DNA of 64,000 nt from contig JACGWO010000001.1 in assembly GCA_034509735.1 (NCBI GenBank), positions 33,297,966-33,361,965 on the forward strand. The letters are read 5' to 3'. Numbering within the stretch: the first letter of the stretch is position 1; every line of letters begins with the position of its first letter. A model generated the notes under the pieces. It saw only the letters and a program-made list of their open reading frames with translations. It was not told the DNA's origin and searched no databases. This DNA comes from Sesamum alatum. Lineage: Eukaryota; Streptophyta; Magnoliopsida; Lamiales; Pedaliaceae. The position numbers were made by a program, and so were the translations under genes. Positions 44,269 to 57,119 of this stretch are shown here, one piece after another.

Positions 44269-47200
44269 ACAATATTTTAATTCTGTAGTTTACCAAAAGA
44301 AAAATAATTAAATAAGCATGAATGACAAATCCCAGCAGCTTGTGAGTATTGGTCAATTCTAATAATAATGATTTATTTATTATAAGAATTAATTAATTTT
44401 ATATTTTAATGTTAATACTTAAGATCCGTGATATAATTATAATTTATTCATTTCGAATTTTCTTTTTACAAAGTTTCCTAAAGTGGAAGCGCATTTTTCC
44501 TGATCATGTACACACGAGGACTATTAGGGCATTTGAGGTGGTCTATGACTCATTATTAGGTTTTGGAATTTGTACTGTGTTGTTGGTGTAGGTCAGAACC
44601 CACTATCTTAGGCCTGTCCTTAGCTTTGTTTGCTAGTCAAATTCATATCTTCATCATGTTCTTGGATGATTAGTACTCTTTCAAGTTTCAAATCGAAAAG
44701 TTACCGCAGCGTTTGGTTTTATTTTCCCCTCATCTTCGACATGAATAGAAAATAAAATTAAATATAATATTATTTAAATATTTTTATTTAGTATCTTGAA
44801 TAATTTTAACCCATTTTCTCATATATTAATAGTACAAAAATAGAATTTCCTCAAATTTTCATCTCAATTCATCTTCTGCCTTTCCCTTATGTAATTCTCT
44901 CTTCCAGAAATCAAATCTCCCTACAATTCATCTAAAATTGTATATATACTAGAAAGCGTAAAGACAATATTGCCCCCAACCACCCATTAACCCAACTATC
45001 CTAGTGGATGTAATCGTCGCCAGGGGTGATTCGGTAATTTCGTATTACTCTTTTAGAAAATTACATCTTGATCCCTTGACTAAATTCCTACACCATCATA
45101 TATACATACATCTACTTACAAATAAACAAATATTACTATATATACATATATATTTATAAAAATTGAACAATATTTTTTATCTCCAAATATACAATATAAT
45201 ATATACAAAAAAATAAATATTACTATATACATATATAAAAACATATAAAAAGAGACATGATTTGATAATGAACATTTTTTTTGACTCCCAATATACAACA
45301 CAATACATACAACATATTTTTTACACTATTTAAAATTAACTCCAAAAACAAATCCAAACATACACTTTATCTCTAATACACACTTATTTATCTTTATTTT
45401 TCTGCTTTATCTCCACAAAACAAAACACGTTCCAAAAACAAAATCAAACATAAAGTACATTTTTCGTCCCTAAACATGAGAATGGCTCTTTTAATTTTAT
45501 ATTGATTTATTTAATAATTTTATTTTATAATAAAAAAAGTTACATATTAAGGACAAAAACAACCGAAGTTCATTAAAATAAAAACTCTGTTTCTAGATAC
45601 GAAATATAATTTTTAATTTTTTGGCAAACTTATCATATTATTTAATTTCGAAAATAATTTCAACATTCCCAATACCAAAACTTCTAGATCTTCACATTTA
45701 CATTAAAAATTCTTTGAATAAAAATTTATTTTAAATATACACTTAATACTAGCAAAAATAGATAAAATTAACATGTCGACCATTGTAATAGAATCCTTAA
45801 GTTACAACCAAGAGAGTATTTCAAGGAGTACCATACTGCTTAATGATACTTCGTTATTTATTTATTGAAAAAATCGATTACAATCACCAACATCTTATAA
45901 TTACACACAACTATAACAATCATATAACTATATTTAATTAATAATAATTATTAAAATATAACGACACCTATTAAAAGAATTTGCAAAAAAAATATTTCAA
46001 ATGATTTAAATTAGAGAAATTTGAAATTCATCAACGCTCAACAAAACGTAATTCAAATTTAGAGTAGAAAGATTTGAAATTCTCTTATATTACATTTGAA
46101 TTCTTTGATTTGAAATTATGAATTTTAAATTTGAAGAATTTCAAACTCTTGGACTCTAATTTTGAACTATATAATTTTGTAAATTGTTTATAGAACCAAA
46201 TCTTTTGATAGGACTTGTTTTGAAATCTTTTCTTCAAGTTTAAATTTATCGATCCAAATGTAACATGAAAATTTAGAATTGCGCAAATAAATCTAAAGCA
46301 TTTATTATCAGAAATTTGAAACATATAATTTCAAATCCATTGATCCAAAAAATAATTTTGTCATGACTAATAATCTCCCTTGCTTTAAAGCCAAAATTTA
46401 AAAAAAAAAATTCGAAACATATCTGAATTTTTCCAACTCTTGTTAATCAAAAACCTTAACGTATAAAATGAGAAAATAATAATTAATTAATGTAAAGTCA
46501 CAAAGTTACATATGAGGCCACAAGCAAGCCACATAAGCATGTGTAATGTTGGATGTTACTTTATTATATCTGGTGGCCATTGCCCCACCTAAGATCAGAT
46601 GCTATTAACTTTCCTACTTTTCATAGGTAATGTGTCCACCAGCAATGAGTACCCAGCCACTTTTGATGCAAGGAAAAGGCCATTTCTAGAATGGAATTCC
46701 AAAGGTGGTAGTCTTTCTATTTAGTTGCCTACAATTATGAAAAGAAGGCAAAGTGTAATACATTTTTTTTTAAATAAATAAATTACATTTACTTCATACT
46801 ATCAATTATTAATATGTTTATCATTAATATCAAATATTTATAATTAATAAATAATTATTACTAAAATAAAATAATGATTCAGGCGTTAGTGAGACCCGTA
46901 ACCATAATAATAGCGTTAGAAATTTGGGTTAAAATCCACGGGCCTAACCTAACTCAAGTAGTTCGAATTGGGTTGGGTTAAAAGTATTTTACAATGAATT
47001 TAAGTGAGTTGAACTTAATTAAATTCTATTAAATTATTTTTATTTTAGTCCTTGTATTTTAAATAATTCTCAAAATTGTCCAATTTTTATTTTTCAATTT
47101 CGTCATGCAGGTGGAATTCAGATCAATTTTCCTATCAAAAAAATGATCTTTGTCAAAAATGCCCTTAAATTTTTTGGTAAAATATGCACAGTTGAAAAAC

Positions 47201-47570
47201 AATCCATCTGTTTTCAAAATTAGTTTCAATTTAATTATTTATGACCATTAGAATTTTGACCGTTGGAACTCCAAAATTGATAGTTGTAATTTGGCGTTTT
47301 GCCAAAGACACTCCCCTATAATTTTTTTTTCTGTTTCTGCATTTCTGCATTTTTTTTTGTTTCATTTTATTTTTGCACTTTTTTTATTTCAGTTGATTCA
47401 TTTTTTTGTTTCTAGTATGTTTGAACAGAACTCGAAACTGTAGGATAATGATTGGAAGAACATTATGATGATGAAATGCTCATCTTTTGTCTATTTTTTT
47501 ATGATGTTCTACAACATCATAGGCACAAATATTTTTTTGATGTATTGATATAGTGCAAACACTTTTATCT
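44269..47570. other. AT-rich intergenic DNA
   Basis: About 3.3 kb. A 60-codon ORF at 44,409-44,591 ends in KWKRIFPDHVHTRTIRAFEV. Its second half looks protein-like but I do not recognise it, and it has no partners. The rest is AT-rich with poly-A and poly-T runs and no supported gene, RNA gene or complete transposon. Confidence 0.4.
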
Positions 47571-47579
47571 TAGGCTTTT

Positions 47580-48026
47580 GGGTAAATTAAAGCTACTTTA
47601 TCTGAGGTTTGGCATAATTATAAATATCCCTTCATTGTTGAAAATACCTCAAATTGAAAATAATTCTGTGGTCCCTAGACGGAGGTGTGAGAATTACTAT
47701 TTTACCCTAACTGAATTTTTATTTTTTTTCAAAAATAAAAGTTTTGAAAAAATATAAAAAAATTTGAGGGTGGGGTAAAATAAATAATCCATAGAGGATC
47801 TTAACTCATAAATATATTTTAGAAAATTCTACAAAATATATAAAATTACAACTTATAAGCTAAAAGGATATTTTGGGCAGTTAATTACAAAAATTGGATA
47901 GACACCTAATGAAATGGCCGAGTTGTTAGATGGACGTTAAAGTCAGGGGGTATTTGTAATTTCTCAATCAACGAGGAGGTGTTCATAATTGTGTCAAATC
48001 TCAAGGAATGTGATTGTAATTTACCC
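47580..48026. mobile_element. Foldback MITE, Mutator-type, degenerate (447 bp)
   Basis: GGGTAAATTA at the left end mirrors TAATTTACCC at the right. Further in, GGTTTGGCATAATTATAAATA pairs with TTCATAATTGTGTCAAATCT. Flanks TAGGCTTTT (47,571-47,579) and TAAGTTTTT (48,027-48,035) agree at 7 of 9 bases, an aged 9-bp duplication. Confidence 0.72.
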
Positions 48027-48352
48027 TAAGTTTTTTGATGTATTGGAAATTAACTGTTTGATGTACTTTGGCATTGCAGATTTTGTTTGTTTTTGCATCA
48101 AATTCAGGTTTTGTATATACTATTTCTTGCTCGTTGTTTACAAGTCCAGTCATTTAATACAGGTTTAACAAAACAATTAAACAGGGAGTATGCCTAAATT
48201 TTCATACCTAAATTATGGTATGAAAATTGTAATTTTCTCCTGAACTTTTATTATTTTTGTTAAATTTGGTTTGTGCATTTCGTTTCTAATTGTGCCATAT
48301 ATTTATAAGGGTATATGTTTCACAAAAACCTCAAATTACAACTATCAATAGT

Positions 48353-48512
48353 TGTTGGAATAGGCGACCAAAAAGCCAATTGGGTTTGCGATTTTGGGAA
48401 CTATTTAACAATCTTTATTGAAAGTAATATTGTCTTGATGAATATGGTAAGTGTTCGTCATTGGCACATGTATCTGTTGTGCTTACCCATTACATTAATG
48501 CTTTAACGTTAC
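48353..48512 (+). repeat. First 160 bp of element F 5' LTR
   Basis: Begins TGTTGGAATAGGCGACC and follows the start of LTR G (inverted at 50,573-50,440) closely. It ends in GTTAC (48,508-48,512), the target duplication whose partner is at 60,115-60,119. Confidence 0.88.
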
Positions 48513-50573
48513 TGAAAGAATCGAGTACGGCCCGGGAACGTAACGGAAGCTTAAAAAATGTGAATTTAAAGGCATAATTTAAACGGGTTCAAAGGGGCGT
48601 TCCTTTGAAGTTCCCGGGCGTTTGGTGTATGTCAAAGCATAAATAAAAGAGGAGAAGAATGCTGGACATGTGGCTAAAGGAAGTAAACGAAAATACATGT
48701 AACATAAATGAAAACCAACATTTTTGTTTACTACACGTAGAACCGGTACACGCTTTGTGCCGTTCTGTTTATCCTTCCGTTCACTTGAGAATCCAAATTA
48801 GAATACCTCTAATTTCTCCACATCACACCATGGAAGAGTTCTCTAAACTATTGCTAGATAGTAGTAGAGAAGAGAAGAAAAATAATTCCAAAACAACACT
48901 ATTGTTTAATGATTTTTGGAATATTTTGTTGTTCAATCCTTTCCAAAAGGTATGAACGCAAACGGGAGAAAATTTGCAGAGATTTTAGAGTATATTTGGA
49001 TGAGTTTTTTGCTGGAGAAAAATCCAAGTTCAAACAAGTCTTGTGTGTATAATTTTATGTAGTAGAATTCAAAATTCAAAACTACAAGTTACCTCCAAGG
49101 TAACCTACACACACTAACATATTTTCATGCATAACCTCCAACCATAATGGCATAAAAAACCACCCCATTATGCAGCATTATGGATGGAGATATGTGATCA
49201 TAGTTAGACGATATTAATTCCTCCTTAACTTGCTAGAACTTGTATTTTTTCTCCAGCTACTACTAGTCGTAGACCTTGATTTAATCTAGTTAAATCAAGT
49301 CCAAATAAAAGTTTATAGATATATATTAATCCAATTAATATCATTTCAATTGATGCCAACTAGTTTATTTAATCCAATTAAATAAACACAAGTCTAAACT
49401 CTAATTAATTGATCCAATCAATTAATTAATCCAAACCTGATAAATTAATCCAATTAATTTAAAGGTTCTAAGCCCAAGAATCAACTAATCTAATTAATTA
49501 ATTCTTGGACCACCCATCAAATAGATTTTCCAAAAAATGATCCAATCATTTATTTTTCTCCTTGAATTAATTTAATCCAATTAAATTAGTTCGTTTCTTC
49601 TAGAATTTTTCAAATTAATTCTACCAATTCCATAGTGATTTGTGTGTGACTCTTTAGGTTCACTCTCAACTTGACTTGGGGCTTGTGTCCAACACAATTA
49701 GTCAATTAAATTCAATTTAATTAACTATTTTTTAATTAACCATTAATCGAAAAAACGCCCATCACCATGGGTGGCCGTCTAGCAACGGTCCATGTCACTA
49801 GAGACTAGGTGAATGTTGACGTGAACATTTTAGGCTCCCGAGTACCATACGAGTATGGTCCTTCCATCATCCGTCTTCTGGTCTAAGTTTAGGGCATGGA
49901 ATTGGGCGTCAGTTCCCATCCTGGACTAGACAACTATGCTCAATAACTCGAGACACGTTTGCTCTATTGATCGACATAGGAAACCATTCCCTACTCGACC
50001 AATCGCTCACAGACTTAAAGAGCTTAAACCGCATCAAAGCGCATAGGAGACTCGACTGTCATATACTGACAGGTGACAGATCCTATCTTGGAATCCACCA
50101 TCCTCAATACCAGTCATACCGACCAAGCCTCCAAGGCTTCCATATGACGATTCCCGCGAGTTAGTTCAGTCAGCTGACATCCTTGTCAACTAACCCACTA
50201 ATATTGCATAGACGTCCAACGTTTGTCGCCGATGAAACACGACACTCATCCAATGAATGAAATCCTTAGTGAAAGTCTCTATAGGACCCTCGATGCCCTG
50301 TCTCGAGATCCTCGACTTGGAACGTTTCAAACCAACCCTCAAAAGTTGGTTTCATAGCTGCCATCCAATGCGCAGCCCAACTACATTCGTTATCTAATTT
50401 GTCTGTGAGCATTTATTGTGACGTTAAAACATCGTTTAACGTAATCAGTAAGCACAACAAACACATAGTGCCACGGATGAATACTTACTATATTCATCAA
50501 GTCAATATTACTTTAATAAAGATTGCTAAATAGTACCCAAAACCGCCAAATCAATTGGCTTTCTGGTCACCTA

Positions 50574-52796
50574 TGTTAGAATAGATGACCAGAAAGCCAA
50601 TAGGTTTGGCGATTTTATAACCTATTATACAACTCGATGTAAATGTAATATTATTATGTGATGAATAAAATGAGTATTCGTCAATTTTGGTGCTCACTTT
50701 GTTGTGCTCATTTCACATTTGTTAAAACGGTATTTTTACTTATATTGCAACAAAGCCCACAGACCACGGTTAACAACTCATGCAGTTGGGCCACGCATTG
50801 GATGGTGGTTATGAAACTAACTGATTTAGGGTTGGGTCTGAAACGTTCCAAGTCGAGGGCCTCGAGACAGGACATCGAGAGTCCTATTGAGACTTGCATC
50901 AAGAGTGTGTTCATTGGATGAGTGCCGTGTTTCATCGGCGACAGGCGTGGGACGCCTACACGATCTTGATGGGTTGGTCGACTGGGATCGAGCCGACTGG
51001 ACTGACTCGCGAGGATCATCATATGGAAGCCTTGGAGGCTTGGTCGGTATGATTGGATTTCCCCGATTCCGATAGTAGGGGAGTAGTCCTCAGACTTGAG
51101 GGATCATGGCAGTCGCGTGCACAGGACGGCTGTATCTTGGATCTGGCGAGAGGTGATCATTCTGTAAGATGATCATCATAACCTTTGTCCAGTGCAGTCG
51201 GAATGTGTAGCGAGGACGGTGGATTCCAAGAAGAGGATCCGTCCCCTGTTCGTATGTGACAGAGGTATCTCCTATGTACTCGGAGGCACGTTCATGCTGT
51301 TTAAAGCTGTGGCCACAGTGGTTGGTCGAACAGGGAATGGTTTCCTGTTTCGACACAATGAAGCAAGCGTAGTCTCGAGTATTAAGCATAGATGCCTAGT
51401 CAAGGATAGGAACCGACGCCCAATTCCATACCCTAGACTAAGGTCGGGAGACGGTAGACGGAAGGATCGTACTCGTACGAAATCGGTGCCTAAATGTTCA
51501 CACCAATTCACCTAGTCACTAGTGCCATGGACCGTTCCTAGACGGCCACCCATGATAATGGGCCCTTGTGGGACACGAGCCCAAGTCTAGCTGAGGGTGA
51601 ACCTAAAGGGTCACACACAAATCACCGAGTAGGTTGAGAGATTGACATGGAGTCAATTTCGAAGGATAAATAAGTAATTGGATTACTTAAGGGATAGTCC
51701 ATTGGATGGACGGGCCGATATTGTATCGGTCCTTCATTTAGTTGGTAAATTGGATTTTCGATTTAATATGGAAAGTTGAGATGTTGGATCTTTTAATTGG
51801 ATTAAAAGATCAACGAGAATAATTTAAGTGAACATTAAATTGGATTTAATGTCGGGTTCATCATAATTGGATTACGATAAAACCCGGTTCGTTAAATTTG
51901 ACCCGAGAGGAGAAATAATTCCTATTTTGGAATAGGAAGAAGTTGGACTTCTTCCCATAATGAGCATGGCCGAAATGCTCCCTTGGAGGAAGCTAAAATC
52001 AGCCATGTTTCATGCAAGGTGGTATGTTGACTTATCTCTTTTGGAAAGAGACAAATCAACTCCAATCAAACCCTTCCCTTTTGGTATGATTTGATCATAC
52101 CATAAAAGTTAGTAGGCTTGATTGAAGAATTAATGGTGATTGATTGGAATGTATATAGTCATCCTTGGATGAACCTAGACACATTCCAACAATCACATTA
52201 ATTATGTATATATAGGAGTATATACAACACCTTGTGTATGTGAATCATAATTCATCTTTTTCAAGGAAAAAGAAGACAATTTTCGGCCTCTCCTCTCCCT
52301 CTAACTCTCGGCCATTCCTTCCCATTTCTACTTGTGTTCTTCACTTGATTTTGAATCAAAAGGAAGAACAAAGTAGGCTTAAGAGAACATTAATTAATAG
52401 TGTTCTTCTCTTAAGCCGATTCCTTTATAAACCTGTTTTCCTCTAGCAAGGAGAACGTGAGTTTCTTCCGGTGTGGTGTGGATAACCTTTGGAGAATCCA
52501 TACTTTTGGTTTTGTGAGCATTCCGGTGAAGGAACACCGCAAGTACCCGAGCACACGAGAAATCTACAAGGTAATGGTTTATTACGCTTTAGTAGATTCT
52601 TTGTTATTTTCATCTATGCCCTATGTGTTAAGTGTATGGTTTTAAACGTTAATACATCCTACATCGAACGCCCGGTTGAGCACCCAAGGGTACACCCCTT
52701 GGGATTTCGCTTTATATGCGATTAATTTTAAATTACGTATTGCATTTACGCTTTCTCGCTTCCGCTCGCGTCCCGGGCGGATCCGCTTGTCCTTCA
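50574..52796 (+). repeat. 5' LTR of element C, 2,223 bp
   Basis: TGTTAGAATAGATGACC to CGCTTGTCCTTCA, next to the PBS at 52,799. It holds the 107-codon sense ORF (51,192-51,515) and a TATA-like box at 52,207. Confidence 0.95.
52207..52215 (+). promoter_or_regulatory. Putative TATA box of element C LTR promoter
   Basis: TATATATAG within ATTATGTATATATAGGAG, about 590 bp before the LTR end. The same position is kept in the 3' LTR (59,512-59,520) and in LTR K (about 22,391). This suggests transcription starts shortly downstream, giving an R-U5 region of about 0.55 kb. Confidence 0.45.
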
Positions 52797-52798
52797 AG

Positions 52799-52809
52799 TG
52801 GTATCAGAG
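52799..52809 (+). other. Primer-binding site of element C
   Basis: TGGTATCAGAG followed by T where the consensus has C, complementary to initiator tRNA-Met. It begins 2 nt after the LTR. Confidence 0.88.
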
Positions 52810-53970
52810 TCCGGTTCGATGTAAGGGACATAGATCTATGTGCTTGGAATGATCTACTTTCTTTTATAGTTTTAATGGCATGTTAGATTACATAAATGTA
52901 TGAATAATATGATGATTCAATTGTTTGAATTTGATGGACTTTTGGCATGCTTATTTTATTAGATTGGATCTAAAATTGCATGCTCATTTTCAGATTATTA
53001 TTACTGTTATTTGTGCTGAAAAATGATATTGAAAAACATGAAAAAAAAAAAATTTGGACAGCAGCGGCAGCGGTTGGCTGCCGCCCCTGTCCGCTGGTCA
53101 CTGGCTGGCAGGCGCGCTGCCGGGCGCGCGCGGGCTCACGCCTGCGCGCAGGCCTGGCCGGCGTGCCTGCCAGCGTGCATGCTGGCAGGGGTGGCCGCGC
53201 ATACCGCGGCCGCGTGCAGCCGGGTGCCTGTGCGCGGGCCATGCACGCGGATGCTGCGCACAGGCGCGCGCGCGCCAGCAGACAGCCGCTGCTGGCCGAG
53301 GCCAACGCGGCATGGGGCGCGCAGGCTTACTGCCTGTGCGCACGCGCGCTGCCCTGTGCGTGCGGCTGGCCGGCGGGCACAACGGCTGGGCCGTTTTGTG
53401 CCGTTTTTTGACATTTTCTGGAAAATTTGATTTTCTGTATTTTCTGCACATTATTCTAAAATTGTATTAATTTTGCACATTTGATTTTGGAATAATTGGA
53501 TTATTCCTTAGATTAAATTTGCTTGATTAATTTGGGATTAATACATACATTGGATGCATTGTTTGTAATGTCCATTAAATTTGAAATTTGAATTTTGCAT
53601 ATTGTTTATACAGTTTGAGGCATGATTTGGTTGATGGGTCCGACCCAACACTGAGTAACAAAGTTCGCTTGGAGTCCTCGGAACCATGCGAATAGGTGAG
53701 GCAAAATATCTTGAGAATCTCATTGGATGAGAATGATATTGGATATCTCCCACGAGGTTTTCTTCATGTGAATCGTAAAAGCAGGGCATGGAGATTACAC
53801 TTGTGGATCCCGAGCCCACTAGGAAATGGTTTCCCAAAACTCCGCTTGAGAGTGGCGGACTTTTGTATAAATGGTGGGAGGGTTAAAGACTAAAAGACCA
53901 AGTCTTCAACTTGAACAATAATATTACCATCATCTGCTAATTTCTGCTTTACATTTTCATTAATGTAGAT
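52810..53970 (+). other. Element C 5' leader with GC-rich tract
   Basis: About 1.16 kb between PBS and gag. A GC/CpG-rich tract at 53,054-53,400 (GCGCGCGCGCC, GGGCGCGCGCGGGC) is bracketed by AT-rich sequence matching element A's leader. It lacks the 250-bp cassette present in the leaders of A, B and F. ORFs over the tract on both strands are composition artefacts. Confidence 0.8.
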
Positions 53971-54923
53971 ATGTCTAAGAATTCATTAACCATGGTCTTG
54001 AGACTAATAAATTCAAGGGAACGAACTACTCGGATTGGCTGAGAAACCTGAGGATTGTCCTCGGTTTCGAGAACCAAGGCTACATCTTGGACGAGCCGCC
54101 GTCGAGCGACTTACCGGAGGGGTCCACGCCAGAAGAACGTTTGACGTTCGAGAAATGGCATGAGGACAACCGGAAAGTACGCAGTATCATACTGGCTTCA
54201 ATGTCTAATGACATCCAGAAGCAGTATGAGAGGCTAGACAACGTCTTCGCCATAATGCTCCGCATGAACGAGGTTTATATGGTTCCGGATAGGCATATTA
54301 GATATGCCGCCATAAAAGTATTCTTCGGCACCAAGCTTGCTGAAGGAGCGTCTGTACAAAGTCATGGGGTCAAGATGCTCTCCCTAGTGGAGAAACTCGA
54401 GGACCTTAAAGCTGGGCTTAACAATGACACGTACATTGACGTGATCCTCCAGTCGCTTCCTCTGTCCCCGTTTGTTGTAAACTACAACATGAACGAACTT
54501 TAGAAGTCTATTCATGAGTTGATCAATATGCTGGTCCAATACGAGGCAACAACCCACAAGTCGGCACCGGCGGTATTAATAGGAGAGGCTTTGACCTCCA
54601 AGGCGAATGGCAAGAGGGCCGGACGCTGGAAGAGGAAGTAGGGGAAAAGGAAGAAGGTTGCGGACCCTGCTCGCGCTCTAGGCACCCTGTTGCTCCGATG
54701 GGACCGAGCAAAGGGAGGGAAGGCCCGTGGTTCTCAGCGGTCCAATCCAAATGATGTCTGCATGCATTGCCAAGGGAAGGGGCATTGGAAGAGGGAGTGC
54801 CCACAACTCCTCTCCAACCCAGGTATGTTTGTGGTTGAAGCAAACATGATAACTAATTCTGCTTCATGGGTATTGGATACCGGGTGTGGTGCTCACATCT
54901 GCAATGATTTGCAGGCACTGTAA
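53971..54923 (+). pseudogene. Copia Gag and protease start, broken (element C)
   Basis: ATG at 53,971 reads MSKNSLTMVL, then a 1-nt loss at about 54,001 shifts the frame. From 54,087 the Gag body is clear (DEPPSSDLPEG, IQKQYERLDNVFAIM, KVFFGTKLAEGASVQSHG). TAG near 54,501 ends that ORF before KSIHELINMLVQYEATT, and another stop follows near 54,640. The last frame (54,690-54,923) carries the knuckle CMHCQGKGHWKREC and the protease motif SWVLDTGCGAHICNDLQ (DTG at 54,876-54,884), closing with a stop after LQAL. Compared with element A's intact gag it is far more decayed. Confidence 0.88.
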
Positions 54924-54950
54924 AGAAGCAGAAGGCTAACCAAGGATGAG

Positions 54951-55271
54951 ATGATCCTGAGGCTAGGCGATGGCAAGGCCGTTGCTGTGGAAGCCGTAGG
55001 GTCAATGGAGTTAGCCATTAATAGTCATGTTAGGATTGTACTGAACGATTGTTTCTATGTACCTAGCATGATTAAAAACTTTGTTTCCATCCCGGTCCTT
55101 GATAAGGAGGGATTTGAATTTACCATCAATAAAAACAGTTTTTTCATTATTAAAGATGGTATTTCTCATCTGCTTGGTACATTGGTCAACGGTTTGTACA
55201 TACTTCAACAGTCTAATTGGATTATGACTGCAGAACACAAACGAAAACGTGATGATCACAATAACGCATAG
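54951..55271 (+). pseudogene. Copia protease C-terminal part (element C)
   Basis: The reading MILRLGDGKAVAVEAVGS, then DCFYVPSMIKNFVSIPVLD, and HLLGTLVNGLYILQQSNW leading into AEHKRKRDDHNNA is the second half of the copia protease and the join to the GAG-pre-integrase region. Most of this segment (54,834-55,203 together with the DTG site) is what element A has deleted. It ends in a TAG after NNA, where relatives read ARVWDARLGH. Confidence 0.85.
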
Positions 55272-55913
55272 ATATAGCATGCGAGGTTAGGTCATATCTC
55301 TAAAGATAGGATAAGAAGGTTGGTGGACTCAAAAAGTCTAGAAATAGACGATTTGGACAACCTACCGGCCTGCGAATCCTGTCTGAAGGGAAAGATGACC
55401 AAGAAACCCTTGGTTGGACAAAGCACGCTAGCCAGTGGTTTGTTGGATTTGATTCATACGGATGTCTGTGGCCCACTAAATACTCAGGCTAAAGGTGGGT
55501 ACTCGCACTTCATAACCTTTACCGATGATCACTCACGGTATGGTTATATTTACCTGATGAGGTACAAGTCTGAAGCCTTTGGAAGGTTTAAGGAATACAG
55601 ACTTGAAGTAGAGAACCAAACCAGTCGAAAGATCAAAGCCCTTCGGTCGGACCGAGGTGGAGAGTATTTGAGTGGTGAGTTTATTGATTATCTAAAAGAG
55701 AATGAGATTCTCTCTCAGTGGACCCCTCCTGGAACACCACAGCTTAATGGTGTGTTTGAAAGGAGGAATTGGACCTTGTTGGACATGGTCCGATCCATGA
55801 TGAGTTTTACAGAACTCCCCCTTTCCTTCTGGGGATATGCTCTTGAGACGGCAACCAAAGTTTTGAACTTGGCGCCATCTAAGAAGGTATCCCAGAAGCC
55901 ATATGAGATATAG
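55272..55913 (+). pseudogene. Copia integrase (element C)
   Basis: After stops in the first codons, ARLGHISKDRIRRLVDSKSL and CESCLKGKMTKKPLVGQ give the zinc-binding module. LLDLIHTDVCGPLN, HFITFTDDHSRYGYIYLM, RSDRGGEYLSGEF and PQLNGVFERRNWTLLDMVR give the catalytic core with the Asp and Glu blocks, followed by LPLSFWGYALETATKVLN. The ORF from 55,320 runs 197 codons to KPYEI and a TAG where element A reads W (YEIWHGKPS). The domain is almost complete but is separated from its neighbours by stops. Confidence 0.9.
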
Positions 55914-56453
55914 CATGGCAATCCTGCCTCCTACAAATACTTGAAAGTGTGGGATGCCCCGCATATGTCAAGAGATTAGTGGGAGATAAACTGGACTTGA
56001 GGTCTAGTTTATGCAGGTTCATCGGCTATCCGAAAAAAAACTGTGGGGTATTATTTCTATGATCCCTCCGAGCAAAAGGTTTTTATCTTGCGAAACGCAG
56101 TGTTCTTGGAAAAGGATTTTCCATCGGATAGTCGACGCGATGAGGTACTCCTTGAGGAATCAAGTGAGGTACCCCATCAGGCGGCAGTGACATTTGAGCC
56201 AGTAGTTCCCACTGATATTGTTCCAGTCCTCCGTAGGTCGGCCAGAGTATCCCATGCACCTGATAGGTATGGATTTTTGGGCCTGACCGGTCAGTTGGAT
56301 AATGATCCAAAGACATACGGAGAAGCGATGTCGGACATCGATTCGGATAAGTGGCTTGAGACCATGAAATCCGCGATGGACTCGATGGGTACAAACCAGG
56401 TTTGGACCCTAGTGGACCCACCCAAAGGGGTAAAACCCGTAGGGTGTAAATGA
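55914..56453 (+). pseudogene. Copia integrase C-terminus and linker into RT (element C)
   Basis: NPASYKYLKVWD is followed by frame breaks near 55,955 and 56,030 (a run of A residues). The ORF from 56,043 reads GYYFYDPSEQKVFILRNAVF, the Glu-rich linker, VLRRSARVSHAPDRYGF, then the RT start SDIDSDKWLETMKSAMDS and TLVDPPKGVKPVGCK, ending in TGA where Trp is expected (CKWVYKRK in element A). Confidence 0.87.
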
Positions 56454-57119
56454 GTTTACAAACGTAAGCTTGGAGCTGACGGGGAGGTTACAACCTTCGA
56501 AGCCAGGCTTGTGGGGAAGGGTTACACTCGGCGACCCGGGGTCGACTTTGAGGAAACCTACTCGCTGGCTAAGTCCATTCGGATACTGCTTGTCATAGCA
56601 GCATGGTATGACTATGAAATATGGCAGATGGACATGAAAACGACCTTCCTCAATGGTTTTCTAGAGGAAGAGATCTATATGGATCAGCCGGAAGGTTTCA
56701 CAACTATTGGAGAAGAGCAGAAGGTTTGCCGTCTCCAAAGGTCCATCTATGGCCTCAAACAAGCTTCCTTAAGCTGGAACATACGTTTTGATGAAGTCAT
56801 ACGGGGATATGATTTCATCAAAGACGAATCCGATTCTTGTGTATACAAGAAGATCAGTGGGAGCTCAGTTGCATTTCTGGTGCTTTATGTGGATAACATC
56901 TTGCTCATTGGGAATGATGCTAAGATGTTGGGTACCACTAAATCTTGGTTGTCAACGCAATTCTCCATGAAGGATATGGGCGAGGCATCCTACATCCTTG
57001 GCATCAAGATTTATAGGGATAGATTTAGAAGGATGTTAGGAATGGTCCAGTCCTCGTATATTGTGAAAGTTTTGAAGAGATTCAAGATGGAAACTCAAAA
57101 CGAGAATTCCTTTCTATGA
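56454..57119 (+). pseudogene. Copia reverse transcriptase with YVDN active site (element C)
   Basis: VYKRKLGADGEVTTFEARLV leads into the ORF at 56,511: GYTRRPGVDFEETYS, YEIWQMDMKTTFLNGFLEEE, YMDQPEGFTTIGEEQKVC and YGLKQASLSWN. The catalytic box reads LVLYVDNILLIGND, with Asn (AAC at 56,895-56,897) replacing the second Asp of YVDD. Both carboxylates of this box bind the metal ions, so polymerase activity is expected to be lost. The ORF ends through a frameshift at KMETQNENSFL. Elements A and B both keep YVDD. Confidence 0.92.

Noticed and set aside
52980..53470. Multiple 90-143-codon ORFs over the GC-rich tract of element C
   Set aside because: Same composition artefact as in element B; frames overlap on both strands and are not conserved between elements.
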